DNA of 21,115 nt from Myxococcales bacterium (GTDB taxonomy: Bacteria > Myxococcota > Polyangia > Polyangiales > Polyangiaceae): assembly GCA_020430865.1 (NCBI GenBank), contig JAGQIY010000013.1, positions 1 through 21,115 on the forward strand, given 5' to 3'. The notes beneath the pieces are model-generated. The model saw nothing but the letters and a program-made list of their open reading frames with translations. It was not told the origin of the DNA and did not search any database. Position 1 is the first letter of the stretch, and the number at the start of each line of letters is the position of its first letter. Of this stretch, positions 6,854 to 14,019 are shown piece after piece. Both the position numbers and the translations under genes were made by a program.

Positions 6854-8230
6854 TTGACCAAGTCAGGCAAATCCGTGTCTCGAAGAGAATTGCCGCGAGG
6901 AAACGATGGGCGCGGGGGTAGGCCTCCTGGGAAGCTGCCTTCGGCCAGAGACGTCGCGGCGCGCGTCATCGAGCGCGTGCTCAAGGACTCCGCGTTTGCC
7001 TCGGCGGCGCTGGACGCGGAGCTGGCGCGGGCCGTGGAACTCGGCTCGCGGGACCGCGCGCTGGCGACGGAGCTGGTCTATGGTTCGCTCCGCACCCGGG
7101 CGGCTCTGGAGGCGCGCATCGCGCGACTGGCGAAGAAGCTCGACCCCAAGGACTACGTGCTGAAGAGTCAGCTGCTGCTGGCCGGCTACCAGCTGCTCCT
7201 GCTGGATCGGGTGCCAGCTCACGCCGTCGTCGATCATGCGGTGGAGGCGATCAAGCGCGCCCGCGGTCCGCGCGTGGCGGGTTTCGTGAACGCCGTGCTG
7301 CGCCGCCTCAGCTCCGAAGGCAAGCTCGATGCGGGTGACGCGGCGCTCGCCTCGCTCCCGGCTTGGTTGAAGACCGAGCTCGACGCCGCTCTGCCCGAGG
7401 TCGAGGTGCGCGCGCTCGTCGCGCCGAGCACCGCCGACGGCGCGGGGCCGCTGGGGATCCGCGTGCGCGTCGGGGTCGACGATGGAGACTTGCCGAGCTG
7501 GCTTCGAGAGGCGCCGCGCGGAAAGTGGTCGAGCCTGGCGCGCCGACCAGGCAGCGTGGGCGATCCAAGGCGGCTCCAGGGCTACGGCGACGGGGTGTTC
7601 GTGGTCCAGGAAGAGGGCGCGCAGGTGATCGCGCTGGCCGTCGGCGCGAAGCCGGGCATGCGTGTGCTGGATGCCTGCGCCGGCCGCGGCCAGAAGACCA
7701 CGCTACTGGCGGATCAGCTCATCGCAGATCCCAGCTCAGAGCTCGTTGCGTGTGATCTCCACGGCAGCAAGCTGAAGGCACTCAAGCAGGAACTCAAGCG
7801 CCTCAAGTTGCCGGACATCGAGACGCACGCGGTCGACTTCAGCTTGGGCACTGGAGACTTGATGGGCGGCTTCGATCGCGTCCTGGTCGACGCGCCGTGC
7901 ACCGGGACCGGGACCCTGCGTCGGCGCCCGGAGATCGCCTTGCGGCTGACCGCGGAGGACCCGGCGCGCATGGCCGAGCTCCAGGCGAGCATCTTGCGCC
8001 ACGCGGCGACCCTGCTCGGCGCCGAGGGACGGCTCGTCTACGCGGTGTGCAGCGTGCTGCCGGAAGAGTGCGAAGGCGTGATCGAGCGCGTCGCGGACTT
8101 GCTCGAGCCGGTGCCCTTCGAGGCGCCAGACCTGCCGTGGCTGGACGCGGGGTGTTGCAGCCTGCGGATGCTCCCGGGCGAGCATGGCACCGATGGCTAC
8201 TTCCTCGCGTGTTTGCGCAAGCGAGCGTGA
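6854..8230 (+). CDS. rsmB: 16S rRNA m5C967 methyltransferase RsmB
   Basis: The 458-residue product has a NusB-like RNA-binding domain (about 30-160, with ELGSRDRALATELVYGSLR) and a C-terminal SAM-dependent methyltransferase domain. Visible motifs are SAM motif I VLDACAGRGQ (271-280), motif IV VDAPCTGTGTLRRRPE (345-360) with Cys349, and motif VI YAVCSVLPEE (396-405) with Cys399, which by family knowledge is the attacking nucleophile. It methylates cytosine in 16S rRNA in the cytoplasm. Motif I differs from the usual CAAPGGKT: here it reads CAGRGQKT. The start appears to be TTG at 6854, two bases after the rseP stop; a GTG seven codons later (6875) is an alternative. The first 30 residues are basic and probably disordered. 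Co-transcription with rseP is likely. Confidence 0.92.
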   Translation: MTKSGKSVSRRELPRGNDGRGGRPPGKLPSARDVAARVIERVLKDSAFASAALDAELARAVELGSRDRALATELVYGSLRTRAALEARIARLAKKLDPKDYVLKSQLLLAGYQLLLLDRVPAHAVVDHAVEAIKRARGPRVAGFVNAVLRRLSSEGKLDAGDAALASLPAWLKTELDAALPEVEVRALVAPSTADGAGPLGIRVRVGVDDGDLPSWLREAPRGKWSSLARRPGSVGDPRRLQGYGDGVFVVQEEGAQVIALAVGAKPGMRVLDACAGRGQKTTLLADQLIADPSSELVACDLHGSKLKALKQELKRLKLPDIETHAVDFSLGTGDLMGGFDRVLVDAPCTGTGTLRRRPEIALRLTAEDPARMAELQASILRHAATLLGAEGRLVYAVCSVLPEECEGVIERVADLLEPVPFEAPDLPWLDAGCCSLRMLPGEHGTDGYFLACLRKRA

Positions 8231-8266
8231 GGCTTTCTTGCCTTATGACGCTGAACGGGGGAAACG

Positions 8267-9172
8267 ATGGCCATGGCACAGCTGAAGCTGGAGGGGACGT
8301 TCACCGCGCTGGTCACACCGTTTTCAGCCGATGGGGCCGAGGTGGACTTCGAAGCGTACGAGCGCCAGGTCGAGCATCAGGTTCGTTCGGGGGTGAGGGG
8401 GCTCGTGCCCTGCGCGACCACGAGCGAGACTCCCACCCTGACCGAAGAGGAGCAGGTCGAGCTGATTCGCCGCACTGCCAAAGTTGCCGCAGGGAAAGTG
8501 CCGGTGCTGGCAGGGACGGGATCCAGCTCGACCAAGAAGACACTGAAGGACTCACTGGCGGCGCTCGAAGCGGGCGCCGACGCGGTGATGATCGTGATGC
8601 CCTACTACAACAAGCCCTCGCAGGCCGGGATGGTGCATCATGTCGAAACGCTCGCGAGAGAGCTGCCGTGCCCCATCGTGCTCTACAACGTGCCCGGGCG
8701 AACGGGCGTCGAGCTCAGCGTGCCGAGCATGCTGGCGATCCTGGATCGCTGCCCCAACGTCGTCGGCATGAAGGACGCGACTGGCAACGTGCTCTGGTGC
8801 CAGAGTGTGCTCTCCAAGGCTGGTGACCGACTCAGCGTGCTCTGCGGAGACGACGCGCTCAGTGTCCCCTGCATCAGCGTCGGGGCGAAGGGGCTCATCA
8901 GCGTCAGCTCCAACGCCATCCCCGAGCTGGTCGTTTCTGCGGTGGAGCACGCCCTGGCTGGGCGCTCTGAAGAAGCGCGCGCGGAGCACCATCGGCTGCT
9001 CGACTTTCATGCCCTGATGTTCGAAGAACCGAACCCCGCGCCCGTGAAGCTTGCGATGGAGCTGCTCGGGCTCGGGAGCTCGATGACGCGGTCACCGATG
9101 CTGCCAGCAGGATCAGCGGTGCGTGATCAGCTGGTTGGGGTGCTGAGCGACCTCGGACTCTCTGTAAAGTAG
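8267..9172 (+). CDS. dapA: 4-hydroxy-tetrahydrodipicolinate synthase
   Basis: The 301-residue product is an (alpha/beta)8-barrel aldolase that condenses pyruvate with aspartate semialdehyde, the first committed step to diaminopimelate and lysine. The Schiff-base lysine is Lys169 in GMKDATGN (167-174). The catalytic Tyr is in LYNVPGRTG (139-147; Tyr140), with Arg145 for substrate binding. Thr51/Thr52 in CATTSETPTL form the proton-relay position, and YYNKPSQAG (113-121) supplies the tyrosine from the neighbouring subunit. The conserved NPAPVKLAME lies near 256-265. The length is normal. ATG at 8267 follows a strong GGGGGAA; a second in-frame ATG is at 8273. It lies 36 bases after rsmB and 172 bases before dapB on the same strand, so an operon is plausible. 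Confidence 0.95.
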   Translation: MAMAQLKLEGTFTALVTPFSADGAEVDFEAYERQVEHQVRSGVRGLVPCATTSETPTLTEEEQVELIRRTAKVAAGKVPVLAGTGSSSTKKTLKDSLAALEAGADAVMIVMPYYNKPSQAGMVHHVETLARELPCPIVLYNVPGRTGVELSVPSMLAILDRCPNVVGMKDATGNVLWCQSVLSKAGDRLSVLCGDDALSVPCISVGAKGLISVSSNAIPELVVSAVEHALAGRSEEARAEHHRLLDFHALMFEEPNPAPVKLAMELLGLGSSMTRSPMLPAGSAVRDQLVGVLSDLGLSVK

Positions 9173-9344
9173 TCGGGGCAGGGGCAAGGGCTGCGTCCGG
9201 GGCTGGGGGCGCGTCCTGTGCGAGCGCCTGAGTGCGCGCCGATCATGGACAAGCTGGACCACTTGCTCGCAGTGCTTTGGAAGTTGACTCGCGGCTAGCC
9301 AGGCCAGCGTCGACGCGCGGCTCCGTCTTGGCTATGGAAGCGCC
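9173..9344 (+). promoter_or_regulatory. dapA-dapB spacer with palindrome and possible leader ORF
   Basis: The 172-base spacer is GC-rich. It contains a perfect 10-bp palindrome, GCGTCGACGC (9307-9316), about 29 bases before the dapB start, and an 8-bp palindrome GGCTAGCC (9293-9300). A 17-codon open frame with an ATG start and TAG stop (9245-9298; MDKLDHLLAVLWKLTRG) could be a leader peptide, but it has no clear ribosome-binding site. No confident promoter was recognised. Confidence 0.25.
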
Positions 9345-9371
9345 ATGAAGCTCGCACTGCATGGCGCTTCC
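9336..9371 (+). promoter_or_regulatory. Inverted repeat enclosing the dapB ribosome-binding site and start codon
   Basis: GGAAGCGCCATG (9336-9347) and CATGGCGCTTCC (9360-9371) are perfect reverse complements, 12 bp each, around a 12-base loop; a U-G pair could add one step. The left arm contains the GGAAG ribosome-binding site and the ATG of dapB. In mRNA this would be a strong stem hiding both. The right arm codes for part of the conserved NAD(P)-binding motif (HGASGRMG), so it is constrained by protein sequence; the left arm is mostly not. A regulatory role is inferred. Confidence 0.5.
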
Positions 9372-10133
9372 GGGCGCATGGGGCTCACGATCGCGAAGAT
9401 CGTGGCCGAGGCCGATGACATCCAGCTCGTGGGCGCGGTGTGTGGCGCTGACGACAGTGCCCTGGGCAAGGACATCGGGGAGCTGGCCGGCGTGGGGACG
9501 CTCGGGGTCGAGTGCAGCGCGGACGCCGGCTCCGCTCTGCTCGGGGCGGATGTGGTCATCGACTTCTCGGTGGCTGGCGCCGTAGCTCCTTTGCTGAATA
9601 TTGCCGCGCGGCAAAAAATTGCGGTGGTGTGCGGCACGACCAATCTGGACGACAAGGGGAAGCAAGCGCTGGACGCCGCGGCCAAGGCCGTTCCCGTTCT
9701 CTGGGCCCCCAACATGAGCCTTGGCGTGCAGGTTCTGGCGGAGCTGCTCGAGCAGGCACTGCAGCGCCTGGGGCCCAGCTTCGACGCGGAGATCGTCGAG
9801 ATCCATCATCGCCGCAAGGTCGACTCGCCGAGCGGCACGGCCACACGCCTCGGCGACGTCGTGCGGAAGGTGCGCCCGGAGACTCGCGAGCTGCGTGGCC
9901 GCGATGGTGACGTGGGCGCCCGCACCGATGAAGAGATGGCGATCTTCGGTGTCCGCGGCGGGGACGTGATCGGCGACCATACCGTCTACTTGCTGGGCCC
10001 CAGCGAGCGTATCGAGCTCACCCACCGCGCGACGGATCGCGGCCTGTTTGCTCAGGGCGCCGTGCGCGCAGCGCGCTTCCTCGCAGGCAAGGCTGCGGGG
10101 TCATACACGATTTCTGACGTCGTGAATGGCTGA
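9345..10133 (+). CDS. dapB: 4-hydroxy-tetrahydrodipicolinate reductase
   Basis: The 262-residue cytoplasmic enzyme reduces the DapA product using NAD(P)H, on the route to diaminopimelate and lysine. The N-terminal nucleotide-binding motif is HGASGRMG (6-13). VIDFSVAGA (71-79), VCGTTNLD (95-102) and APNMSLGVQVL (121-131) are family blocks. The catalytic segment EIHHRRKVDSPSGTA (152-166) holds the general-acid His154 and Lys158. The length is typical. ATG at 9345 has GGAAG upstream and starts exactly at the conserved N-terminus. The start lies inside a perfect inverted repeat described separately, which may limit translation. The gene ends at 10133, convergent with an acetyltransferase gene 121 bases away. 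Confidence 0.95.
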   Translation: MKLALHGASGRMGLTIAKIVAEADDIQLVGAVCGADDSALGKDIGELAGVGTLGVECSADAGSALLGADVVIDFSVAGAVAPLLNIAARQKIAVVCGTTNLDDKGKQALDAAAKAVPVLWAPNMSLGVQVLAELLEQALQRLGPSFDAEIVEIHHRRKVDSPSGTATRLGDVVRKVRPETRELRGRDGDVGARTDEEMAIFGVRGGDVIGDHTVYLLGPSERIELTHRATDRGLFAQGAVRAARFLAGKAAGSYTISDVVNG

Positions 10134-10254
10134 TGACCTGATGAGTCCGCTCTCGGGGCGGGGCGTCCCCTGGCGGTCGAGACTTGGGCGCGCAGGTGCC
10201 GCGGTCAGTTCGAGCGCTTGGCCGAAACGCGCCGGTCGGGTGCTGGAGCGCGCG

Positions 10255-10827
10255 CTAGCTCCGAGTGGCCGAGGTCCACTCAGCCTTGTCCAGCTGGAAA
10301 TGCTCTAGTTCGATTCCGCTGTAGTAGCGCTTGGTCTGGCCGTCGTGGATCAAGCCGATGGCTCTGGCGACGTTCAGTGACCGCGTATTGGGGGGCTCGA
10401 CCACCGCGTGGAGGCGGTCCAGACCGAGCGTCTCGAAGCCGTAACGGAGCAGCCCCCGCCCGCCTTCGCTGGCAAAGCCTCTCCCCCAGTGACTCTGGCG
10501 CAGGTGCCAGCCAATCTCGATGTCGAAGGTGAGGCTTCCGCTGACACCGGGCAGCGGCTTGAGCAGCAGGTTACCGACCAGCTCCCCGGTCTCCCGCTCG
10601 AAGGTGGCGAAGCCGCCCATGCCGCGCGGAAACATTTCGTTGCGCTGTTGGATGCGCCTCAGCATGTCGAGCATCCCGTCCAAACCGAGGACCGGCTCCA
10701 TGCCGATGAAGCGCACGACCTCTGGATCACTGTATAGCTCGAGGCCCGCCTCGGCGTACTCGAGACGCCAGGGCCGGGCCACGAGGCGCGGCGTCTCGAA
10801 GACAGGTTCGGTGAGGTTGGAGTTCAT
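10255..10827 (-). CDS. GNAT-family N-acetyltransferase (RimJ/RimL-like)
   Basis: The 190-residue product begins with the classic ETPRLVARPWR (11-21) of RimJ/RimL-type acetyltransferases. It contains the acetyl-CoA-binding segment HWGRGFASEGGRGLL (113-127) and the following LGLDRLHAVVEPPNTRSLNVARAIGL (134-159), typical of motifs A and B. Such cytoplasmic enzymes transfer acetyl groups from acetyl-CoA to protein N-termini, amino acids or small amines; the acceptor here cannot be deduced. The ATG at 10827 has no strong ribosome-binding site. It lies 27 bases downstream of lgt on the same strand and may be co-transcribed with it. It faces dapB tail to tail. Confidence 0.88.
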   Translation of the reverse strand: MNSNLTEPVFETPRLVARPWRLEYAEAGLELYSDPEVVRFIGMEPVLGLDGMLDMLRRIQQRNEMFPRGMGGFATFERETGELVGNLLLKPLPGVSGSLTFDIEIGWHLRQSHWGRGFASEGGRGLLRYGFETLGLDRLHAVVEPPNTRSLNVARAIGLIHDGQTKRYYSGIELEHFQLDKAEWTSATRS

Positions 10828-10854
10828 GTCTGACCGGGCGCGGGCCGTCCGAGG

Positions 10855-12192
10855 CTACTTCTTGCGGTCGTCTTGTTCGTCTTCGTCGTCTTCGTCGTCT
10901 TGTTCGTCGTTCGTCTCTGCAGGCTTGGCAGACTTCGAGCGGCCCGATTCGGGTTCGTCTTCGTCTTCGTCTTCGTCGTCTTCTTCCGAGCTGGGCTTGG
11001 GAGCGGCCGGCTCGACCTGCTTCCTGGTCTTCTTCTTGCTCTTCTTCCTGATCTTCTTCTTTCCCGTCCGCTTCCGGGCCTTCTTTCTGGGAGGCGGCTC
11101 GTCTTCTTCGTCATCGAGAGCGTCGTCGTCGAAGTCGTCTAGCTCGTCGTCATCGAGGTCTTCGTCGTCGAGGTCGTCTTCCAGGTACTCCTCGCGCGGC
11201 TTCCAACCAACGGGCAGGTGGCGATTGATCGCCCAGTAGATGCCGTAGAAGCCGAGCAACATGCCAGGAATGCTCAGGTACTGCCCCATGGTCAGGCCGG
11301 CCTCCCTGAGCGTGCCGGTGTCTCCCTTGGTCTGGTACTCCTTCCAGAATTCCACGAGGAAACGCCCGGGGAAGTAGAGGGCGAAGAAGATGGAGATCAA
11401 GAGGCCGCGCGGCCGCTTCTCCTTGCCGAACTTGCGATCTGCCAGGTAGAGCACCAGCAGGATCAGCAGGCCCAGCGCTACCTCGAAGAGCTGCGTTGGA
11501 TAGCGGAAGGGAACCTCCTTCCCGTCAGCCACCAGCTGGGCGTCGTAGCGTGGGAACTGCACACCCCAGGTCTGTCCTGGCACCACGCGTCCGACGATCT
11601 CGGAGTTCAGGAAGTTGCCGACGCGCACCAAGGTGGCGCCGAGGGCGGCGCTGAACGCGAAGCGGTCGGCGCCTTCGAGAAACGCGATGCCGCGTCTCTT
11701 CGTGAAGATGAACATGGCCAGGATCAGACCCGCGACGGCGCCGTGGCTCGCGAGACCGCCGGTCCAGATCTCCAGCACCCACATCGGGTCCTGCATCGCC
11801 TTGTCCAGGTCATAGAACAGCACATGACCCATGCGCGAGCCGATCAGCACGCCCAGGACGCCGTAGACGATGAAGTCCCCGGCGTCGTCAGGATCGCCGC
11901 CGCCCCGCACGATCTGCCACTTCAGCAGTGCGTATCCGCCGAGAAACACGCCGACGAACAGCAGGCTGTACCAGCGGATGGGGATGTCAGGTTGCAGGTC
12001 ACCCCAGCGCAATGCCGCGTAGCCAGCGACACCGGCCACTACCAGGCCGAAGATGGGGGACATCTTCTCGCGGATCGAGATGAAGGCCGAGATGAGCCCC
12101 AGCGCGACCACGACGAAGAGCACGTACTTCAGGTCGAAGGGCAGGTGGATATGGATGGCGATGGGATCGTGGTCCCACTTGAAGCTAGGCAC
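10855..12192 (-). CDS. lgt: Prolipoprotein diacylglyceryl transferase with N- and C-terminal extensions
   Basis: The core transfers diacylglycerol from phosphatidylglycerol to the lipobox Cys of prolipoproteins in the inner membrane. Visible blocks: IRWYSLLFVGVFLGGY (72-87), GSRMGHVLFYD (118-128), GGLASHGAVAG with essential His150, the Lgt signature LVRVGNFLNSEIVG (188-201), YPTQLFE (231-237) and FPGRFLVEFWKE (274-285). Compared with the usual ~290 residues, this 445-residue protein has about 50 extra N-terminal residues with two additional hydrophobic segments (about 22-40 and 45-62), and a 115-residue low-complexity tail (331-445). The tail alternates Asp/Glu blocks (335-365, 403-415, 429-443) with a Lys/Arg block (369-391). 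By the topology of E. coli Lgt the tail would be cytoplasmic. The start is GTG at 12192. Several lipoprotein genes nearby supply likely substrates. Confidence 0.93.
   Translation of the reverse strand: MPSFKWDHDPIAIHIHLPFDLKYVLFVVVALGLISAFISIREKMSPIFGLVVAGVAGYAALRWGDLQPDIPIRWYSLLFVGVFLGGYALLKWQIVRGGGDPDDAGDFIVYGVLGVLIGSRMGHVLFYDLDKAMQDPMWVLEIWTGGLASHGAVAGLILAMFIFTKRRGIAFLEGADRFAFSAALGATLVRVGNFLNSEIVGRVVPGQTWGVQFPRYDAQLVADGKEVPFRYPTQLFEVALGLLILLVLYLADRKFGKEKRPRGLLISIFFALYFPGRFLVEFWKEYQTKGDTGTLREAGLTMGQYLSIPGMLLGFYGIYWAINRHLPVGWKPREEYLEDDLDDEDLDDDELDDFDDDALDDEEDEPPPRKKARKRTGKKKIRKKSKKKTRKQVEPAAPKPSSEEDDEDEDEDEPESGRSKSAKPAETNDEQDDEDDEDEQDDRKK
10861..11190. repeat. Low-complexity trinucleotide tract coding for the Lgt tail
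   Basis: The + strand shows long runs of TCG/TCT/TTC triplets (near 10873-10914, 10960-10990 and 11100-11185). Read on the - strand these are GAX codons for Asp and Glu, broken by a Lys/Arg-coding section near 11020-11090. This biased sequence also produces a Ser-rich open frame on the + strand, which is an artefact. Such tracts are prone to length change by slippage. Confidence 0.8.
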
Positions 12193-12612
12193 TTGGACTC
12201 ACTTGTGGTTCTTGGGGCTTGGTTGTCCGCTCGGGGCGTTTCCGCCGGCGCTCTTCCGGACGGCTTCGGCCAGGGTCTTCGCATGGATGCGCGTCGTGGG
12301 GGAGACAAAGCTCGCCAGGGCCCGGAGCGGGCCCGACGCGGCGCTAGGATACCTGAATGAGGGCACCGGAGAAGTCGATGAATCGCCTGGAATTTCAGCG
12401 GGTTAGTCGTTGTGTCCGTTCCCGGACGGCGACCGATCGAGCGACCGCTGGCGCCGACTCCGCCCCCGAATGGGGGCACCGGCGCGGTGCAAGCGTTGCT
12501 CCTGGGCTCCCCAGGCCGACGCACGCCCGGTGACGCCGACACGCGTCAGCGCGACCGGACGCTGACCCCGGACGGCGTCTTCAGGCCGAATTAATTCCGG
12601 AAGGAAATAGAG
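12193..12612. other. 420-base spacer without a convincing gene
   Basis: This stretch separates lgt from the next - strand gene. It holds two compact hairpins: GCCCCC-GAAT-GGGGGC (12462-12477) and CCTGGG-CTC-CCCAGG (12501-12515). An AT-rich near-palindrome GAATTAATTC lies at 12588-12597, just beyond the stop of the lipoprotein gene. A 58-codon + strand frame (12357-12533) has an AGGA seven bases before its ATG, but an Arg-rich, unpatterned product. The part next to 12193 should hold the lgt promoter; none was recognised. Confidence 0.5.
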
Positions 12613-13266
12613 CTAGTAGACGCGGAAGGTCTGCACCACTCGCATCATCTCGTCGTCGATCGCCTTGAGCGATTTGCCCTGGTAGACCACCTGGACGAGC
12701 AAGATGCGATGATCGCTGCGGACCAGGTACTCTCTGGTGTTGCTCATCAGCGGCTCCTTGGGCGCGTCGACGGGGCGCTGCACGTTGTAGGCGCGGCCCT
12801 GGGCGTTGTAGGTCGACATGCCGACGGCTTCTCCGAGCAACTTGCCGCCCTTCTTCTTCACGTCCTCTTCGTAGTGCCCCATGATCACGCGCCAGGGATC
12901 CCACGGTGACTCCAGGCGCTCGTAGATCGCGAACATGTACTGTTCGGGGCTCATGTACTCGATGAAGCGCGCCTGGGGACGATTGCTGGCGGAGCGGATC
13001 TGCCAGTTCTTCGGTCGCGAGAAGCGCACTTTGGAGCCGAGCACGCCCACGCCGATGAACCCGGGCTGCTTCGACTCGAGGTCCAGCGGTGGGTAGCGCA
13101 CCTCGAAGCGACTGAGGTCGCTGTCCGAGAGCTGGTCGTAGGCGTAGAAGACCTCGTTCTGGAACGCGATCGGCTCGGGCCCAGATGCGCAGCCGGTGCC
13201 GACTCCAACGAGTAGCAGGCTGGAAGAGGCGAGTGCCCAACGGGTCAGGAGCCGACGCACGCTCAT
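12613..13266 (-). CDS. Hypothetical lipoprotein
   Basis: The 217-residue product has a basic N-terminus, a hydrophobic core and a Cys at residue 26 (LLLVGVGTGCASG), suggesting lipidation, although the -3 residue is not the usual Leu. The mature part has no family I can name. Its layout, with strands around VRFSRPKNWQI (80-90), ARFIEYMS (99-106), a helix near 128-140, and a C-terminal ILLVQVVYQGKSL followed by MMRVVQTFRVY, loosely recalls the PsbP/LpqN-like fold of small exported proteins. This is a weak inference. ATG at 13266 is chosen because it gives a compact signal; an in-frame TTG at 13302 has a better GGGGGAG ribosome-binding site and would add 12 residues. The gene is divergent from another lipoprotein gene, 150 bases between starts. 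Confidence 0.7.
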   Translation of the reverse strand: MSVRRLLTRWALASSSLLLVGVGTGCASGPEPIAFQNEVFYAYDQLSDSDLSRFEVRYPPLDLESKQPGFIGVGVLGSKVRFSRPKNWQIRSASNRPQARFIEYMSPEQYMFAIYERLESPWDPWRVIMGHYEEDVKKKGGKLLGEAVGMSTYNAQGRAYNVQRPVDAPKEPLMSNTREYLVRSDHRILLVQVVYQGKSLKAIDDEMMRVVQTFRVY

Positions 13267-13416
13267 GACTGAAGCGTAGTCAGAGGAGCAAAGGCAGGCC
13301 AAATTGTTGCTCTCCCCCCCAACCCGAACCTGAGGTGGAGCCGCAGGAACGCTGGGAGGCCAATCAGATTCGCCGCTTTCTTCTGTCGGAGCGTCGGCTC
13401 TTGGTAGCCTTGCTAC

Positions 13417-14013
13417 GTGCGTTTCTCAGTGCGTGTCTGGTCGCGTTTGGTGCTGCTCGCTGGCCTCGGCTCCACGCTGTATGGCTGTGGTGGTTCGAGC
13501 CAGGCGGTTTATCTCACCGAGACCAACCGCGACTACGCGCGGGACAACACCGAGGGCTTCGACGAGGACTCGGGCAGCATGAAGCCGGGCAGCATCCGGT
13601 TGAACCAGAAGGCCTGCGAGGGCTACGACCTGGCGCCCGACTACCAGCGGCTCGGCTATCAGGAGCTCGTGCAGTTCCTCAGGCAGCGCGGCTTCAAGGT
13701 GAAGGTTACCCAGCGCCGAAGCGACCTGGTCTACCTGGACCTGACCGGCAAGGGCGACAGCGTCGTGCGGCTGCGCGTCGCGATCCTGGGCGATCCTCAG
13801 GAGGCGGGACGGGACCTGCACGAAGCCATCCTGGAGCACGGGCCCGGGACCTGGGGCGTGCATCGCTCGAACCTGGCGGTGCTGGGCCCCATCGGGAACA
13901 CCGAGAAGGTCGTCTACTTCGCGGTGCGCTCGAAGCTCGCGTGCTGGGGGGAGCTGATGATCGCCGGCCGGGACGACCTGTTCGTCATTCCCGGCGGATA
14001 TCAGGAACTCTGA
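13417..14013 (+). CDS. Hypothetical lipoprotein
   Basis: The 198-residue product begins with a good lipoprotein signal: basic start, hydrophobic core, then STLYGCGGSS with Cys24 as the lipid site. The mature protein has an acidic stretch (about 35-55), then a predicted alpha/beta part including YQELVQFLRQRGFKVKVTQR and DLVYLDLTG. I cannot assign a family. Only three cysteines follow the lipid Cys or its signal region, so it is not of the Cys-rich class. The start is GTG at 13417. It lies back to back with the lipoprotein gene on the - strand, suggesting a shared control region, and ends six bases (GCGCGC) before the stop of the convergent TPR gene. Confidence 0.7.
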   Translation: MRFSVRVWSRLVLLAGLGSTLYGCGGSSQAVYLTETNRDYARDNTEGFDEDSGSMKPGSIRLNQKACEGYDLAPDYQRLGYQELVQFLRQRGFKVKVTQRRSDLVYLDLTGKGDSVVRLRVAILGDPQEAGRDLHEAILEHGPGTWGVHRSNLAVLGPIGNTEKVVYFAVRSKLACWGELMIAGRDDLFVIPGGYQEL

Positions 14014-14019
14014 GCGCGC

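Noticed and set aside
9601..9618. Palindrome TTGCCGCGCGGCAA followed by A-run, as a terminator
   Set aside because: It is inside dapB; on the plus strand the run is A, and on the minus strand the T-run precedes the hairpin, so neither orientation fits.
10520..11239. Plus-strand frame encoding a Ser-rich protein
   Set aside because: It is the reverse reading of GAX codons in the charged Lgt tail; poly-Ser arises from the TCG/TCT triplets.
11218..12360. Plus-strand frame of 380 codons
   Set aside because: It is antisense to the Lgt core, which has the family signature and His150.
12357..12533. 58-codon plus-strand frame with a fair ribosome-binding site
   Set aside because: The product is Arg-rich and unpatterned, crosses two hairpins, and no neighbour suggests a role; kept only as a note in the spacer entry.
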